Assembly: GCA_027452005.1 (NCBI GenBank)
Contig: DAIDHF010000023.1
Coordinates: 1 to 38,914, forward strand
Source: Acidimicrobiales bacterium
GTDB lineage: Bacteria > Actinomycetota > Acidimicrobiia > Acidimicrobiales > JAKAVM01
DNA: 38,914 nucleotides
Reading direction: 5' to 3'
Shown: positions 1-7,463 of the stretch, piece by piece
How the letters are laid out: each line of letters opens with the position of its first letter
Position numbering within the stretch: the first letter of the stretch is position 1
Notes under the pieces: generated by a model
What the model was told of the DNA's origin: nothing
The model's input: only the letters and a program-made list of their open reading frames with translations
The model's database searches: none
Made by a program: the position numbers and the translations under genes

Positions 1-155
1 CTCTCACCCCGATGTGCTACGATCCCCTAGCTACAACTGAACCTTGGGCTGGGGTTGTAGCTCCCTCTCTCACCCCGATGTGCTACGATGGCCTCGACCT
101 CGGCTACTGGGACAACTACGTTGTAGCTCCCTCTCTCACCCCGATGTGCTACGAT
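1..155 (+). CRISPR. CRISPR array, 3' part (two full repeats plus one partial), type II-C
   Basis: Two identical 36-nt repeats lie at 54-89 and 120-155, and the last 23 nt of a third lie at 1-23, cut by the window edge. The repeat starts GTTGTAGCTCCC and ends TGTGCTACGAT. The spacers (24-53 and 90-119) are each exactly 30 nt and unrelated to each other. The repeat closely resembles the Neisseria meningitidis type II-C repeat, which fixes the crRNA-sense strand as plus, so the array would be transcribed toward cas2 and converge with the cas operon. The cas-proximal repeat is not degenerate. Sequence 156-219, between the last repeat and cas2, has no further repeat. The rest of the array lies outside the window. 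Confidence 0.97.
81..89 (+). promoter_or_regulatory. Extended -10-like element at the 3' end of each repeat
   Basis: Each repeat ends with TGCTACGAT (15-23, 81-89, 147-155), which reads as an extended -10 box (TGn followed by TACGAT). In N. meningitidis the equivalent TGCTACAAT end of the repeat drives transcription of each crRNA individually from inside the repeat. By analogy each spacer here may have its own start site a few nucleotides into the spacer. Position and motif are seen; promoter activity is inferred. TACGAT matches the TATAAT consensus at four of six positions. Confidence 0.45.
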
Positions 156-219
156 ACCCAGACATATAAGTGCAGGTAGAGCTTGCTATTTGATCAATAT
201 TGCTATGAAAATTCAACCT

Positions 220-552
220 TTAAAAGAGCAGTAGTTGTGAGGAATTTACCGTTTTTTCCTGTTTTGAAAGCTTGCCCACCAAGACCTTAGAGGAAACAAA
301 CTGCTTTTCTGTCATCTGCCAATATCTGACAGCTCCGGCAGATGGAAGGTTAGCCGACAAGCGCTTCAGGTGCTTTTCGAAATCATCGAAACCGTTTACA
401 ACGCGTCCGTATACTGACCACTGAATCATGTCATAACCATCTCCCAAAAGAAATTTCCGAAACTTCACATAAGCCCTCTTTTCGATTTTCGAAGTAGTTG
501 GAAGATCAAACAACACAATCAGGCGCAAGAATCGTCTCGTCTCGTTACTCAA
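220..552 (-). CDS. cas2: CRISPR-associated endoribonuclease Cas2
   Basis: Cas2 forms the central dimer of the Cas1-Cas2 spacer integrase. The protein is about 110 aa from a TTG start at 552, with the family N-terminal beta strand and metal-site aspartate (IVLFDLP, Asp16), then the KFRKFLLGDGYDMIQWSVY segment and the TEKQF motif near the C-terminus, all typical of type II Cas2. The open frame extends to 657, but that extension lies inside cas1. The TTG overlaps the cas1 stop by 8 bp, so translational coupling is likely, and starting there gives the usual family length. It is the last gene of a cas9-cas1-cas2 operon and is AT-richer than the chromosomal genes to the right. Confidence 0.93.
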   Translation of the reverse strand: MSNETRRFLRLIVLFDLPTTSKIEKRAYVKFRKFLLGDGYDMIQWSVYGRVVNGFDDFEKHLKRLSANLPSAGAVRYWQMTEKQFVSSKVLVGKLSKQEKTVNSSQLLLF

Positions 553-1489
553 AATCTTCAATTTCCAGATCAACTGATTTGGCCGAATTCGATACGATAA
601 TCGGCATTTCGAGAGTGTTGCGTTTCTCCGAAAGAATTTGACTGTAGCCCACAACAATTGCTTCTGTTGCTGCCAATACCGTGCGCCGGCTACTGATTTT
701 CTCGTCTAGCGAAAACACGACGTCAGTGTTCAAAATATTCACAAGCTGTGCCTTGATCTGTGGTTCCAGGTTAGTTTGTAGAGCATCGGAAAATTCACTA
801 ACAACAAAATCATCAACAAGTGGTCGAAATGGTTCGAAAAGATCGTCAGCGAGATTAAACTGGTTTTGTTCACTTCGATGATTTATTCCGAGCGCAGTTA
901 CAAACCCGTAACCCACTAATGACCGAGCGATTGCAGAACGAATAATGCTATATCCATAGTTTAGGGCTGCATTGAAAAATATATCTTTATCTCTCGTGAA
1001 CCCCTTTCCAAAGAGCGCTGGGAAGTAGATTTGGGCTGCAAGAGATTCTCTGTAACCACTGTCGCCTGATTGAACATTTGAAGAATACTTGCACAGTTGT
1101 GCTGCTTCTTTGAAATGCCCTCCATGCGATAACACTTGGGCCTGATTGAGAATTTTACGCCTTATTATCTGTTGCCAAATTCTCTTTTTGCGAGGCAATG
1201 AAAGGAGCATTTGCTCGCGAAGCACTTTTAGAGTTCTCGAATGCGGCAAGTACGGCATCAAAGTCCCGACTGGAACATGGTTGAATCCCACAAAAATTGT
1301 TGCTATCTGATTTTCAGCGCAGGCCGTCAGAAGACTGGAGGAGATTCTTACGTGTGGCTGATCGATGACCAGTACAGAAACGTCCTCCAATGGAACGCTG
1401 ACCTTGTTATTATCTTGATCAACTATTAATGATTTATGTTGAAGACTTAGCGAAGCTGGATTCGAGATGACCACGCTACGCCAAGCCAT
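545..1489 (-). CDS. cas1: CRISPR-associated integrase Cas1 (type II)
   Basis: Cas1 is the catalytic subunit of the spacer integrase. At 314 aa it is standard for type II. The metal ligands are visible: Glu148 in GYRESLAAQIYF, His204 in LGINHRSEQNQFN, and Glu219 in LADDLFEPFRP. The N-terminal beta domain occupies about residues 1-85 and the helical catalytic domain about 95-300. The ATG at 1489 has an AGGAG ribosome-binding site embedded in the final codons of cas9, whose stop lies 3 bp upstream, so the genes are co-translated from one message. No frameshift or lost catalytic residue is seen, so adaptation could be functional. Confidence 0.97.
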   Translation of the reverse strand: MAWRSVVISNPASLSLQHKSLIVDQDNNKVSVPLEDVSVLVIDQPHVRISSSLLTACAENQIATIFVGFNHVPVGTLMPYLPHSRTLKVLREQMLLSLPRKKRIWQQIIRRKILNQAQVLSHGGHFKEAAQLCKYSSNVQSGDSGYRESLAAQIYFPALFGKGFTRDKDIFFNAALNYGYSIIRSAIARSLVGYGFVTALGINHRSEQNQFNLADDLFEPFRPLVDDFVVSEFSDALQTNLEPQIKAQLVNILNTDVVFSLDEKISSRRTVLAATEAIVVGYSQILSEKRNTLEMPIIVSNSAKSVDLEIEDFE

Positions 1490-1492
1490 AAT

Positions 1493-4400
1493 TTAGCTCC
1501 TATAAACGGGCATTCGTTGGGTTGCATGGGACTTATACAGATTGCCGAGCATATCCACTTCAAACCGTTCGAATGACTTCAGGGTTTTTACTCCAATACT
1601 TATTATTTGGCCATCCTTACCCTTTCTCCTATCGCGGTCATGCAACCATATAGATATACTTGCCGTATTGCGGTTCATACTCCCAAAATAGCCTTCAATG
1701 AGTTCCCCGTTCTTCTTCACTATACATATCCAATCGTTTGGATGAAGTGAAAACCTAAATTCATATTTCTCGCTCATCTCAACCCACTCATTTTCCGATT
1801 TGTGTGGCACCGCCGCTTTCATCGGTAGCATCTCTCTAACAGCATCTGAAACATATACCGGTACGGCAAAGAAATTCTTGCCGTCAGTAAAGATGTCTAC
1901 TCGCATCATGTCGGCATTATCGGCGATGCCATTTCGGACTCTAAAACCACTAACTTGCGTCGAAAGTACTTTTACCGATCTAACAATTGGCCCCGTACTC
2001 CCATCCTTAGCTGGCTTGTACAACGGTTCTTGAAAGGCCTTGTTGGCCTCACCTCCGAACTCATCCAGTCGTCTTCTAATTGCATCAATGAGAGGTTTGT
2101 TCCGCGGATCGTTGAAACCTACAATTTTTTCAATGTCAGAAGCTTTTAGGTCCTTGAGGTCAGTTCGCACCCAAGATAACCCTTGCTCAAGAAGCTTCGC
2201 AGACCTAATCGTCTCTTGATGAGCGGCTCCGTAGTTCAATCGCTTAGGTGCTCTCGAAACTCTCACGGGCCTAACCAAATTCATCGCCACTCCATACTTA
2301 TCGGCTAAACCAGGATGCGATTTTAGCGATAATTGCGGATTAGAAGACAACCGTGCCTCTAATTCTTCCCGAAAGTGCGGCCACGGCACAGGGAATTCTA
2401 GCTTCTGAGCAAACTTTGTCTCCCTTGACTTTGAATAGTTAGCTATCTTTTTAATAATCTTAGCTGAACAAGCAGCAATTACCGCCGCATCACGAGCGTG
2501 ATGTAAATCCCCGTTTTCACGGATTTTCAAGATTCCCCATTGGCGACGTAATATTGCGGTCGCCGAACCTGAAATTACTAGAACTCTTTTGCGATCAGAA
2601 TCCGGATGTAGCTCCACGTTATTTTCAATTAGTGCTTTCAGCGCTCGTGCAATGTAGCGGGTATCGTTTAGATTCCGGTCAATGAACCCTTCAAGGGTAT
2701 CAGCAATATTGTCCTTTAACAGCCGGCCCTTCTTCCCTTGATTGAGCGCGCTAGTTTCAACCCATCCAACAAATTGCTTCCATTTCTCCGACTCACTTGT
2801 CGAACCAAAGTATTCGAAGGGAATCATGCTGGACTTGTCTTGGTTGCATTTTATGTGACACAACACTTTGTTGTTTTTACTATCGTCAAAGCATCTAGAA
2901 AACGGTATGATGTGATCAATTTGGGAATATTGGCCATCAGAGATTACTTGAGCGCAATCAAGCCCTAGTTGACAATACGGGCACTGTCCACCTTGCTCTC
3001 GGTAGAGTGCCCACTTTTGAAGCTGATCTTTTCTTGGTAGTTGGCCGAAAGTTTCATTGAAATGAATTACATCTTGATCTTTGACTTTCCTATATTCATC
3101 TTGTCGCCTTTTTATTTTATCTCGCTCTGCGTGCGATCTGGACAGATCTCGTGCCAGTTCAATATGAACTTCATCTGGGGGTCCGTATTTGTCTACAATC
3201 GCGTTGTAAAGCTTTCTGGTTTGATTCAATGCACGATAGACCACGGGATTTCGGTAGTCTTCAAATTTCAGCGGAGGAATTTTAATGCCCTTTTTTTCCT
3301 GAATGAAGTAACTGTGATGTTCATAACCTGCGCTTACTACCGCTTCATTATAGCGCTGCTTGGATTCTAGAAATGGAAGGATCTTGGTGATCGCTACTGT
3401 TGAAAGATGAACGAATGTTGAAAACGACAATTTTGATATTAGTGCTTCTGCAATATCTGGACTAACTCCATTTTCTTTCAAGAATGCCAAGCACTCACTG
3501 TCGTTCTTGTACACCGTAAGGGCATACGCTATACCGTCAAGAACCGAGCTATTTGCCGCAACATCTTTCCAGTCCCTAGCCCAGTTTTTATATATCTTTC
3601 GAATTTCGTGGTAGCCCTTTGCCTCAAATAACTTGGACTCTTCACCCTTATCACTTACAAGTTGGCCAGCGGGGAATTCAAAAGATTCAGAAAGTCCTGC
3701 CACTTTTCTCAAATCTTTGAAAGTCACGGCTGACTTCTTGGTAAAAGGAAGCGTTCGAAGATTCAAATATGTTCCATCGTCAACTAGGTCAATCAATCTG
3801 ACTTTCGTACCACGTTTGGTTACAATAATGTTGTTCAATTTTGAAAGCCAGATAAACTTCTCGGCCGAATAACTTGCACGTGGTGCCCGAAATTCAGCTG
3901 GTTCAAATGTGCATTTACCAACCATTTTGAGTAAAGAGTCACCAGACAGCGCAGGACGCCTCCGCATAAGTAAATGCATCACGCTATTCTTAAAGGCATC
4001 ATTTGCGAATGTATTGCCTAATGAGCGCTGTTTCTCAAAGAGATAAGTGAATTCTTCAACGAGAAGATCGCGTGAAAACGAATTCTCGTAAGAACCTCTC
4101 TTGTTGCGCTTGTGTAACGAGAACTCGTCATCTCGCGCAAATAACTCACCAAGAGTTCGATAACCAGTTTCAGCGAGTCGGGACTCAATTCGGCCAACTC
4201 CTGCAAGCATTTGTCCGGCTTCCTTGTCTTTTGCTTCTTCGGCCTTGCGAGTCGACTGAAATCCTCGGTGTTTCAGAATATGATATAGCACGGCCGCCCA
4301 TTCTCCATTTGACAGCTTCCGATCTAGTCCTTGTGCCCGAAGCTCCCACGGCGAAGTTGTTAAATTCGTCGGTGGACCGGTATTTGGAATCAAACCCACA

Positions 4401-4630
4401 TCCCAAAAGAGCTTTCGAGCGTCCTTTAGTCTTAGAGCCCTCCTCCCAAGCCGCCGCCTTGTGAGCCTTTTCGTCCTACGGACTGAATTTAATGATTCAC
4501 CCGTGTCGGCCACCTCGGCCTTGTCAAAGGTCCGGACGAAAAGGTCAATGAGTCGATCCTCTCCCAGCAGTGCGGCACCAACTGACGCAATTCCGACATC
4601 CAATCCTAGGGTGTATCGTTCAGCTTGCAT
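1493..4630 (-). CDS. cas9: CRISPR-associated endonuclease Cas9, type II-C
   Basis: This is the RNA-guided DNA endonuclease. At 1045 aa it is in the II-C range (N. meningitidis Cas9 is 1082 aa). Seen in order: RuvC-I with Asp11 (LGLDVGIASVG), the arginine-rich bridge helix (about 50-70), the REC lobe (about 70-460), RuvC-II with Glu491 (HIELARDLS), HNH with Asp572-His573 (IDHIIPFSR) and Asn587, RuvC-III with His710/His711 and Asp714 (HHARDAAV), and the WED/PAM-interacting region from about 780 to the end. All nuclease residues are present. The HNH core carries an unusual Cys set (C550, C553, C591, C595). An AAGGGGAA ribosome-binding site precedes the ATG. It is first in the cas9-cas1-cas2 operon, with tracrRNA divergent from it. 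Confidence 0.98.
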   Translation of the reverse strand: MQAERYTLGLDVGIASVGAALLGEDRLIDLFVRTFDKAEVADTGESLNSVRRTKRLTRRRLGRRALRLKDARKLFWDVGLIPNTGPPTNLTTSPWELRAQGLDRKLSNGEWAAVLYHILKHRGFQSTRKAEEAKDKEAGQMLAGVGRIESRLAETGYRTLGELFARDDEFSLHKRNKRGSYENSFSRDLLVEEFTYLFEKQRSLGNTFANDAFKNSVMHLLMRRRPALSGDSLLKMVGKCTFEPAEFRAPRASYSAEKFIWLSKLNNIIVTKRGTKVRLIDLVDDGTYLNLRTLPFTKKSAVTFKDLRKVAGLSESFEFPAGQLVSDKGEESKLFEAKGYHEIRKIYKNWARDWKDVAANSSVLDGIAYALTVYKNDSECLAFLKENGVSPDIAEALISKLSFSTFVHLSTVAITKILPFLESKQRYNEAVVSAGYEHHSYFIQEKKGIKIPPLKFEDYRNPVVYRALNQTRKLYNAIVDKYGPPDEVHIELARDLSRSHAERDKIKRRQDEYRKVKDQDVIHFNETFGQLPRKDQLQKWALYREQGGQCPYCQLGLDCAQVISDGQYSQIDHIIPFSRCFDDSKNNKVLCHIKCNQDKSSMIPFEYFGSTSESEKWKQFVGWVETSALNQGKKGRLLKDNIADTLEGFIDRNLNDTRYIARALKALIENNVELHPDSDRKRVLVISGSATAILRRQWGILKIRENGDLHHARDAAVIAACSAKIIKKIANYSKSRETKFAQKLEFPVPWPHFREELEARLSSNPQLSLKSHPGLADKYGVAMNLVRPVRVSRAPKRLNYGAAHQETIRSAKLLEQGLSWVRTDLKDLKASDIEKIVGFNDPRNKPLIDAIRRRLDEFGGEANKAFQEPLYKPAKDGSTGPIVRSVKVLSTQVSGFRVRNGIADNADMMRVDIFTDGKNFFAVPVYVSDAVREMLPMKAAVPHKSENEWVEMSEKYEFRFSLHPNDWICIVKKNGELIEGYFGSMNRNTASISIWLHDRDRRKGKDGQIISIGVKTLKSFERFEVDMLGNLYKSHATQRMPVYRS

Positions 4631-4648
4631 TTGCTTTCCCCTTTCGAT

Positions 4649-4654
4649 ATTATA
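4649..4654 (-). promoter_or_regulatory. cas operon promoter, -10 box
   Basis: On the minus strand a perfect TATAAT lies 18 nt upstream of the cas9 ATG, followed by the Shine-Dalgarno AAGGGGAA. This predicts a very short leader of about 12 nt. The -35 position (about 4672-4677) falls inside the tracrRNA anti-repeat and shows no TTGACA-like match. The box lies 4 bp from the oppositely oriented tracrRNA -10 candidate, so the two promoters physically overlap. The assignment rests on sequence match only. Confidence 0.6.
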
Positions 4655-4658
4655 AACT

Positions 4659-4664
4659 TATATT
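4659..4664 (+). promoter_or_regulatory. tracrRNA promoter, -10 box candidate
   Basis: TATATT lies 8 nt upstream of the start of anti-repeat complementarity at 4672, which is where a tracrRNA start site is expected. No good -35 is visible about 17 bp upstream, around 4636-4641. It is divergent from, and interleaved with, the cas9 promoter. Confidence 0.5.
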
Positions 4665-4670
4665 TTAGCA

Positions 4671-4747
4671 AATCGGGGTGAGAGCCGTTGCTACAATAAG
4701 ACTTTATGTCGAACCCAACTGGCCTCCTTTCGGGGGCCAGTTTTTTT
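4671..4747 (+). ncRNA. tracrRNA (type II-C, compact, about 77 nt)
   Basis: The tracrRNA pairs with crRNA repeats to load Cas9. Positions 4672-4684 are a perfect 13-nt complement of the middle of the repeat. Positions 4690-4696 (GCTACAA) are a 7-nt complement of the repeat 5' end. They are separated by the unpaired 4685-4689, giving the lower stem, bulge and upper stem expected of a type II duplex. A short nexus-like hairpin (GAC-TTTAT-GTC, 4700-4710) follows, then a strong terminator. The block GAGAgCCGTTGCTACAATAAG nearly matches the N. meningitidis tracrRNA at the same place. It is transcribed away from cas9. The 5' end is estimated from the candidate -10 box; a longer form cannot be excluded. 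Confidence 0.93.
4717..4747 (+). terminator. Rho-independent terminator of tracrRNA
   Basis: An 11-bp stem (4717-4727 with 4732-4742, one T-G pair) closes a TTTC loop, followed by a T run (7 T at 4741-4747, the first two in the stem). In tracrRNAs this hairpin also forms the Cas9-bound 3' stem-loop. Confidence 0.93.
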
Positions 4748-4757
4748 GTCCGACACC

Positions 4758-4846
4758 TGGCGGAGGGAGTGGGATTTGAACCCACGGTGGGCAGGACCCA
4801 CAACGGTTTTCGAGACCGTCCGATTCGGCCACTCTCGCATCCCTCC
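4758..4846 (-). tRNA. tRNA-Ser(CGA)
   Basis: On the minus strand a 7-bp acceptor stem (GGAGGGA/TCCCTCC), G discriminator and encoded CCA frame a class II tRNA of 89 nt with a long variable arm. The anticodon loop CTCGAAA gives anticodon CGA (serine, UCG codons). The T-arm (GTGGGTTCAAATCCCAC) is perfect. Its 3' end faces the CRISPR-Cas locus only 10 bp from the tracrRNA terminator, consistent with that locus being an island inserted at a tRNA 3' end. Confidence 0.97.
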
Positions 4847-4903
4847 GGGCTCTACCCTAATCGTTTGCCCGGGGCAATTACCAGCCGAGCACGTGGCTCA
4901 GGT

Positions 4904-6451
4904 TTAGGCCACGTCTGAAGAGTCGGGAAGAGGGTCTTGCTGTTTCCCGTTGGACGATACCTGGTTAGACATGCTCGCCTTAGCTGACTTTTGTTTTGCC
5001 TTGTTGATCGTCCTGCGATGTTCGGTAACTCCCATGGGCTTGGCAGCTTCGAGCCCGGCGGCATTTAGTAGCTCATCGAGGGCCTCGGGAATAAAGTCGG
5101 CGATCTCCCAGACGCGTGGAACCGCCTCGGCTCCCACTACTAGACCCCAGTTGAGAACACCCCGGTAGCTCATGACGGTAATGTTGAGTGCAGCACCTTC
5201 CATGGGCGGTCCCAAGGGGAAACCTGCCACCAACTCGGCTCCTCCAAAATAGAGTGGAAAGTCAGGACCTGGAACGTTGGAGATGACCAGGTTTTGGACG
5301 GGCCGGTGACGCTCAGATAACTTGAGCCGAGTGTAGGTTCGCACGGCCGCACTAAACACGGTCGGGGTAGCATGCTCGGCCCAGTTAAGCAGGGCGTCGG
5401 CCCCCAGAGCGTTGTGCTCTTCTTTGGCCCCCTTGGTCCCGTCTTTGATCAGGTCGATAACTTTTAGGGGGTCTGGCTCATAGGTTGGTAGGCCCACGAA
5501 CATCCCCGAGACCTTGTTGGACCCACTTATGTCTTCACCGTGGTTGTGCACCGACACCGGGACAGTCGCGATCAAGGGTATGTCAGGTAGCTCAGACCCC
5601 TCGATCAGATAACTGCGCAGGGCCCGCGTGCATATGGCCAAGACGGCGTCATTTACCGTGCAACCCACCTTGTTTTTCAGCCGCTTTACGTCATCTAGGG
5701 AGACCGATGAGAAGGCGATCTTGCGATGCGGGGTAAGGGCGGCATTTAGAGATGTCCTCGGGGCCGTGAGTGGCAAAGCCGCCTTGGCCGAGTCTGACGT
5801 GGCCAGTTGCCTGAGCTTACGCACATCCAATACCGACTTGCCCGTCTTCCAGGCCAACTTGGTAATGGCCATGGGCTTGGTCAGTCTCTGGATTAAGGCC
5901 TGGCCAATAAGCTCGGCATCGGTAGGAAGCCGGGTCGAGGCCTCGATCTTGGGAACCTGTGTGGGCGGAGCATTGGGCTCTAGTTCAAAGAGCTCCCCGA
6001 GGAGTTCGGCCCCCGAGACCCCATCGATGGTGCAGTGGTGGATCTTGGACACCATGGCAATATTGCCCCCTTGAAGACCCTCGACGAAGTACATCTCCCA
6101 GAGGGGCTTGGACCGGTCTAGTTGCCGAGAATTCACGTCACCCACGAACACGGCCAGGTCTTCAATGGATCCCGGCCCGGGCAGAGCGGCTCGTCTTACG
6201 TGGTAGTCCAGATCGAAGTTCTCGTCGTCAATCCAGTACGGGTGACCCAGACGCAGGGGGACCTCGGCGATCTTGCGGTGGAACAGGGGGGCCTTGGGCA
6301 CTCGTGACCCGATAAAGTTACGCATACCCTCAAAGCTGTATCCCCCGGGCACGGTGGTTGGGTCAAAGATTGCCGCCATGGACACGTGCATGTGCAAACT
6401 TGAGGTCTCGAGATACAAAAAAGCGGCATCTAGTCCACTAAGCCGGTCCAC
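4904..6451 (-). CDS. Wax ester synthase / acyl-CoA:diacylglycerol acyltransferase (WS/DGAT)
   Basis: The enzyme esterifies acyl-CoA to diacylglycerol or fatty alcohols to make storage triacylglycerol or wax esters, probably at the inner face of the membrane. It is 515 aa, near the family's usual length. The catalytic HHxxxDG motif is present (HHCTIDG, His138/His139, Asp143), as are the PLW motif (SKPLWEM, about 114-120), the VNDAVLA block and SNVPGP. The C-terminal 40 residues are Ser/Lys/Gln-rich and probably disordered. The start is GTG at 6451, with AAAGGA 7 nt upstream. Such genes are typical of actinomycetes that accumulate lipid. It stands alone between a tRNA and tadA on the same strand. 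Confidence 0.93.
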   Translation of the reverse strand: MDRLSGLDAAFLYLETSSLHMHVSMAAIFDPTTVPGGYSFEGMRNFIGSRVPKAPLFHRKIAEVPLRLGHPYWIDDENFDLDYHVRRAALPGPGSIEDLAVFVGDVNSRQLDRSKPLWEMYFVEGLQGGNIAMVSKIHHCTIDGVSGAELLGELFELEPNAPPTQVPKIEASTRLPTDAELIGQALIQRLTKPMAITKLAWKTGKSVLDVRKLRQLATSDSAKAALPLTAPRTSLNAALTPHRKIAFSSVSLDDVKRLKNKVGCTVNDAVLAICTRALRSYLIEGSELPDIPLIATVPVSVHNHGEDISGSNKVSGMFVGLPTYEPDPLKVIDLIKDGTKGAKEEHNALGADALLNWAEHATPTVFSAAVRTYTRLKLSERHRPVQNLVISNVPGPDFPLYFGGAELVAGFPLGPPMEGAALNITVMSYRGVLNWGLVVGAEAVPRVWEIADFIPEALDELLNAAGLEAAKPMGVTEHRRTINKAKQKSAKASMSNQVSSNGKQQDPLPDSSDVA

Positions 6452-6566
6452 TTGGTAGTCCTTTCAGCGTAAGAGGGTATGGTTGAAAGATCATGCGGGA
6501 AGTTCCTTGCTGTCGAACGCCTGGCCTAAACAGGCGGGTTTCGTGCCATGAACTTTACCGCAAAAC

Positions 6567-7037
6567 TTAGTCCTTGTCGCCCCGACTGTTACGTATGTGC
6601 CCAAAGTAGTCGGCCAACAGCGCTGAACACTCAACTTCACGCACGCCCCCCACGATTTCGATCTGGTGGTTGAGTCGGGGATCACAACCCGGGTTGTACA
6701 GGGTCCCGCATGCCCCGGCCTTGGGATCATGGGCCCCAAATACCACCCTCTCTACCCGGGCGGCCAAGAGGGCCCCGATGCACATGAGACAGGGTTCTAG
6801 AGTAAGAACCACGGTGACCCCGTCTAAGTGCCAGCTCGACCTGGCCCTGGCCAACTCGTCGACGAGCAAGATCTCTGCATGGCAGGTCGGATTTTGCCTG
6901 AGCTCTTTCTCGTTGTGACGGGCGGCTATGACCTGGCCGTTGGCCACGGCTACTGCCCCCACCGGGACGTCCCCGTGAAGGGCCGCCTTGTTGGCCTCGT
7001 TGAGGGCCTGTGCCATGTAGGCGAAATAGTCTTCCAT
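6567..7037 (-). CDS. tadA: tRNA-specific adenosine deaminase TadA
   Basis: TadA deaminates A34 to inosine in tRNA-Arg(ACG). It is a 156-aa cytidine-deaminase-fold enzyme. The zinc ligands and proton shuttle are intact: HAE (His53, Glu55) and PCLMC (Cys83, Cys86). The DVPVGAV and NPTCHAEI segments are characteristic of TadA. GTG (7040) and ATG (7037) are adjacent; ATG is preferred because the GAGG at its 5' side has better spacing. It lies between two tRNA-Ser genes on the same strand, so the neighbourhood is translation-related. Confidence 0.94.
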   Translation of the reverse strand: MEDYFAYMAQALNEANKAALHGDVPVGAVAVANGQVIAARHNEKELRQNPTCHAEILLVDELARARSSWHLDGVTVVLTLEPCLMCIGALLAARVERVVFGAHDPKAGACGTLYNPGCDPRLNHQIEIVGGVREVECSALLADYFGHIRNSRGDKD

Positions 7038-7082
7038 CACACCTCAGGTTACTGCCTTAATGTCGACCCTTTGCGGGTTATT

Positions 7083-7170
7083 TGGCGGAGGAGGTGGGAT
7101 TTGAACCCACGGTCCCTTGCAGGACACACGATTTCCAGTCGTGCCGATTCGGCCGCTCTCGCACTCCTCC
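7083..7170 (-). tRNA. tRNA-Ser(GGA)
   Basis: A class II tRNA of 88 nt on the minus strand with acceptor stem GGAGGAG/CTCCTCC, G discriminator and encoded CCA. The anticodon loop CTGGAAA gives anticodon GGA (serine, UCC/UCU). The long variable arm and T-arm with TTCAAAT are intact. It lies upstream of tadA. Confidence 0.97.
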
Positions 7171-7257
7171 GTAATTTCCGATATTCTGCCTCTAAGACAA
7201 AATCCCGTACAATATAGTTGGCAAGACTATCAGGGATTCGTCAAAAATTGCCCATTT

Positions 7258-7389
7258 GGGTCAGCTGAGCGCGAGAACTGGGTCCTGCGCAACGGGAGCC
7301 CGCGAACCGGGTCAGGGTCGGAAGGCAGCAGCTCTCAACGGTAACTCTCGGGTGCCGCGGTAAATCTGGTTCTCGCGCTCGGCTGACCC
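7258..7389 (+). ncRNA. ffs: Signal recognition particle RNA (small bacterial type)
   Basis: The Ffh-binding apical motif GGTCAGGGTCGGAAGGCAGC lies at about 7309-7328, close to the bacterial consensus GGTCAGGnCCGGAAGGnAGC. The two ends (GGGTCAGC..GAGCGCGAGAAC and GTTCTCGCGCTCGGCTGACCC) pair into a long rod, so the molecule is about 132 nt. The plus strand is fixed by the motif. It lies just upstream of dnaX, an arrangement seen in several actinomycetes. It targets ribosomes making membrane proteins to the Sec translocon. Confidence 0.95.
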
Positions 7390-7463
7390 CGGGCAAGACC
7401 GTGTATGCTCAGGGGTCGTAATGGTTTTAGTCGAGTCGACAGGCGGTCCGGGGAGGTCCGGGA

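Noticed and set aside
156-219. A degenerate terminal repeat or leader next to cas2
   Set aside because: No similarity to the repeat remains after 155. The crRNA-sense orientation puts this region at the downstream end of the array.
553-657. Longer N-terminus for Cas2 from ATG 657
   Set aside because: The extension lies wholly within cas1 and adds 35 residues absent from the family. TTG 552 gives the standard length and couples to the cas1 stop.
220-4655. Several plus-strand frames opposite cas1 and cas9 (up to 130 codons)
   Set aside because: They have no family motifs, lie entirely within well-supported genes and lack ribosome-binding sites.
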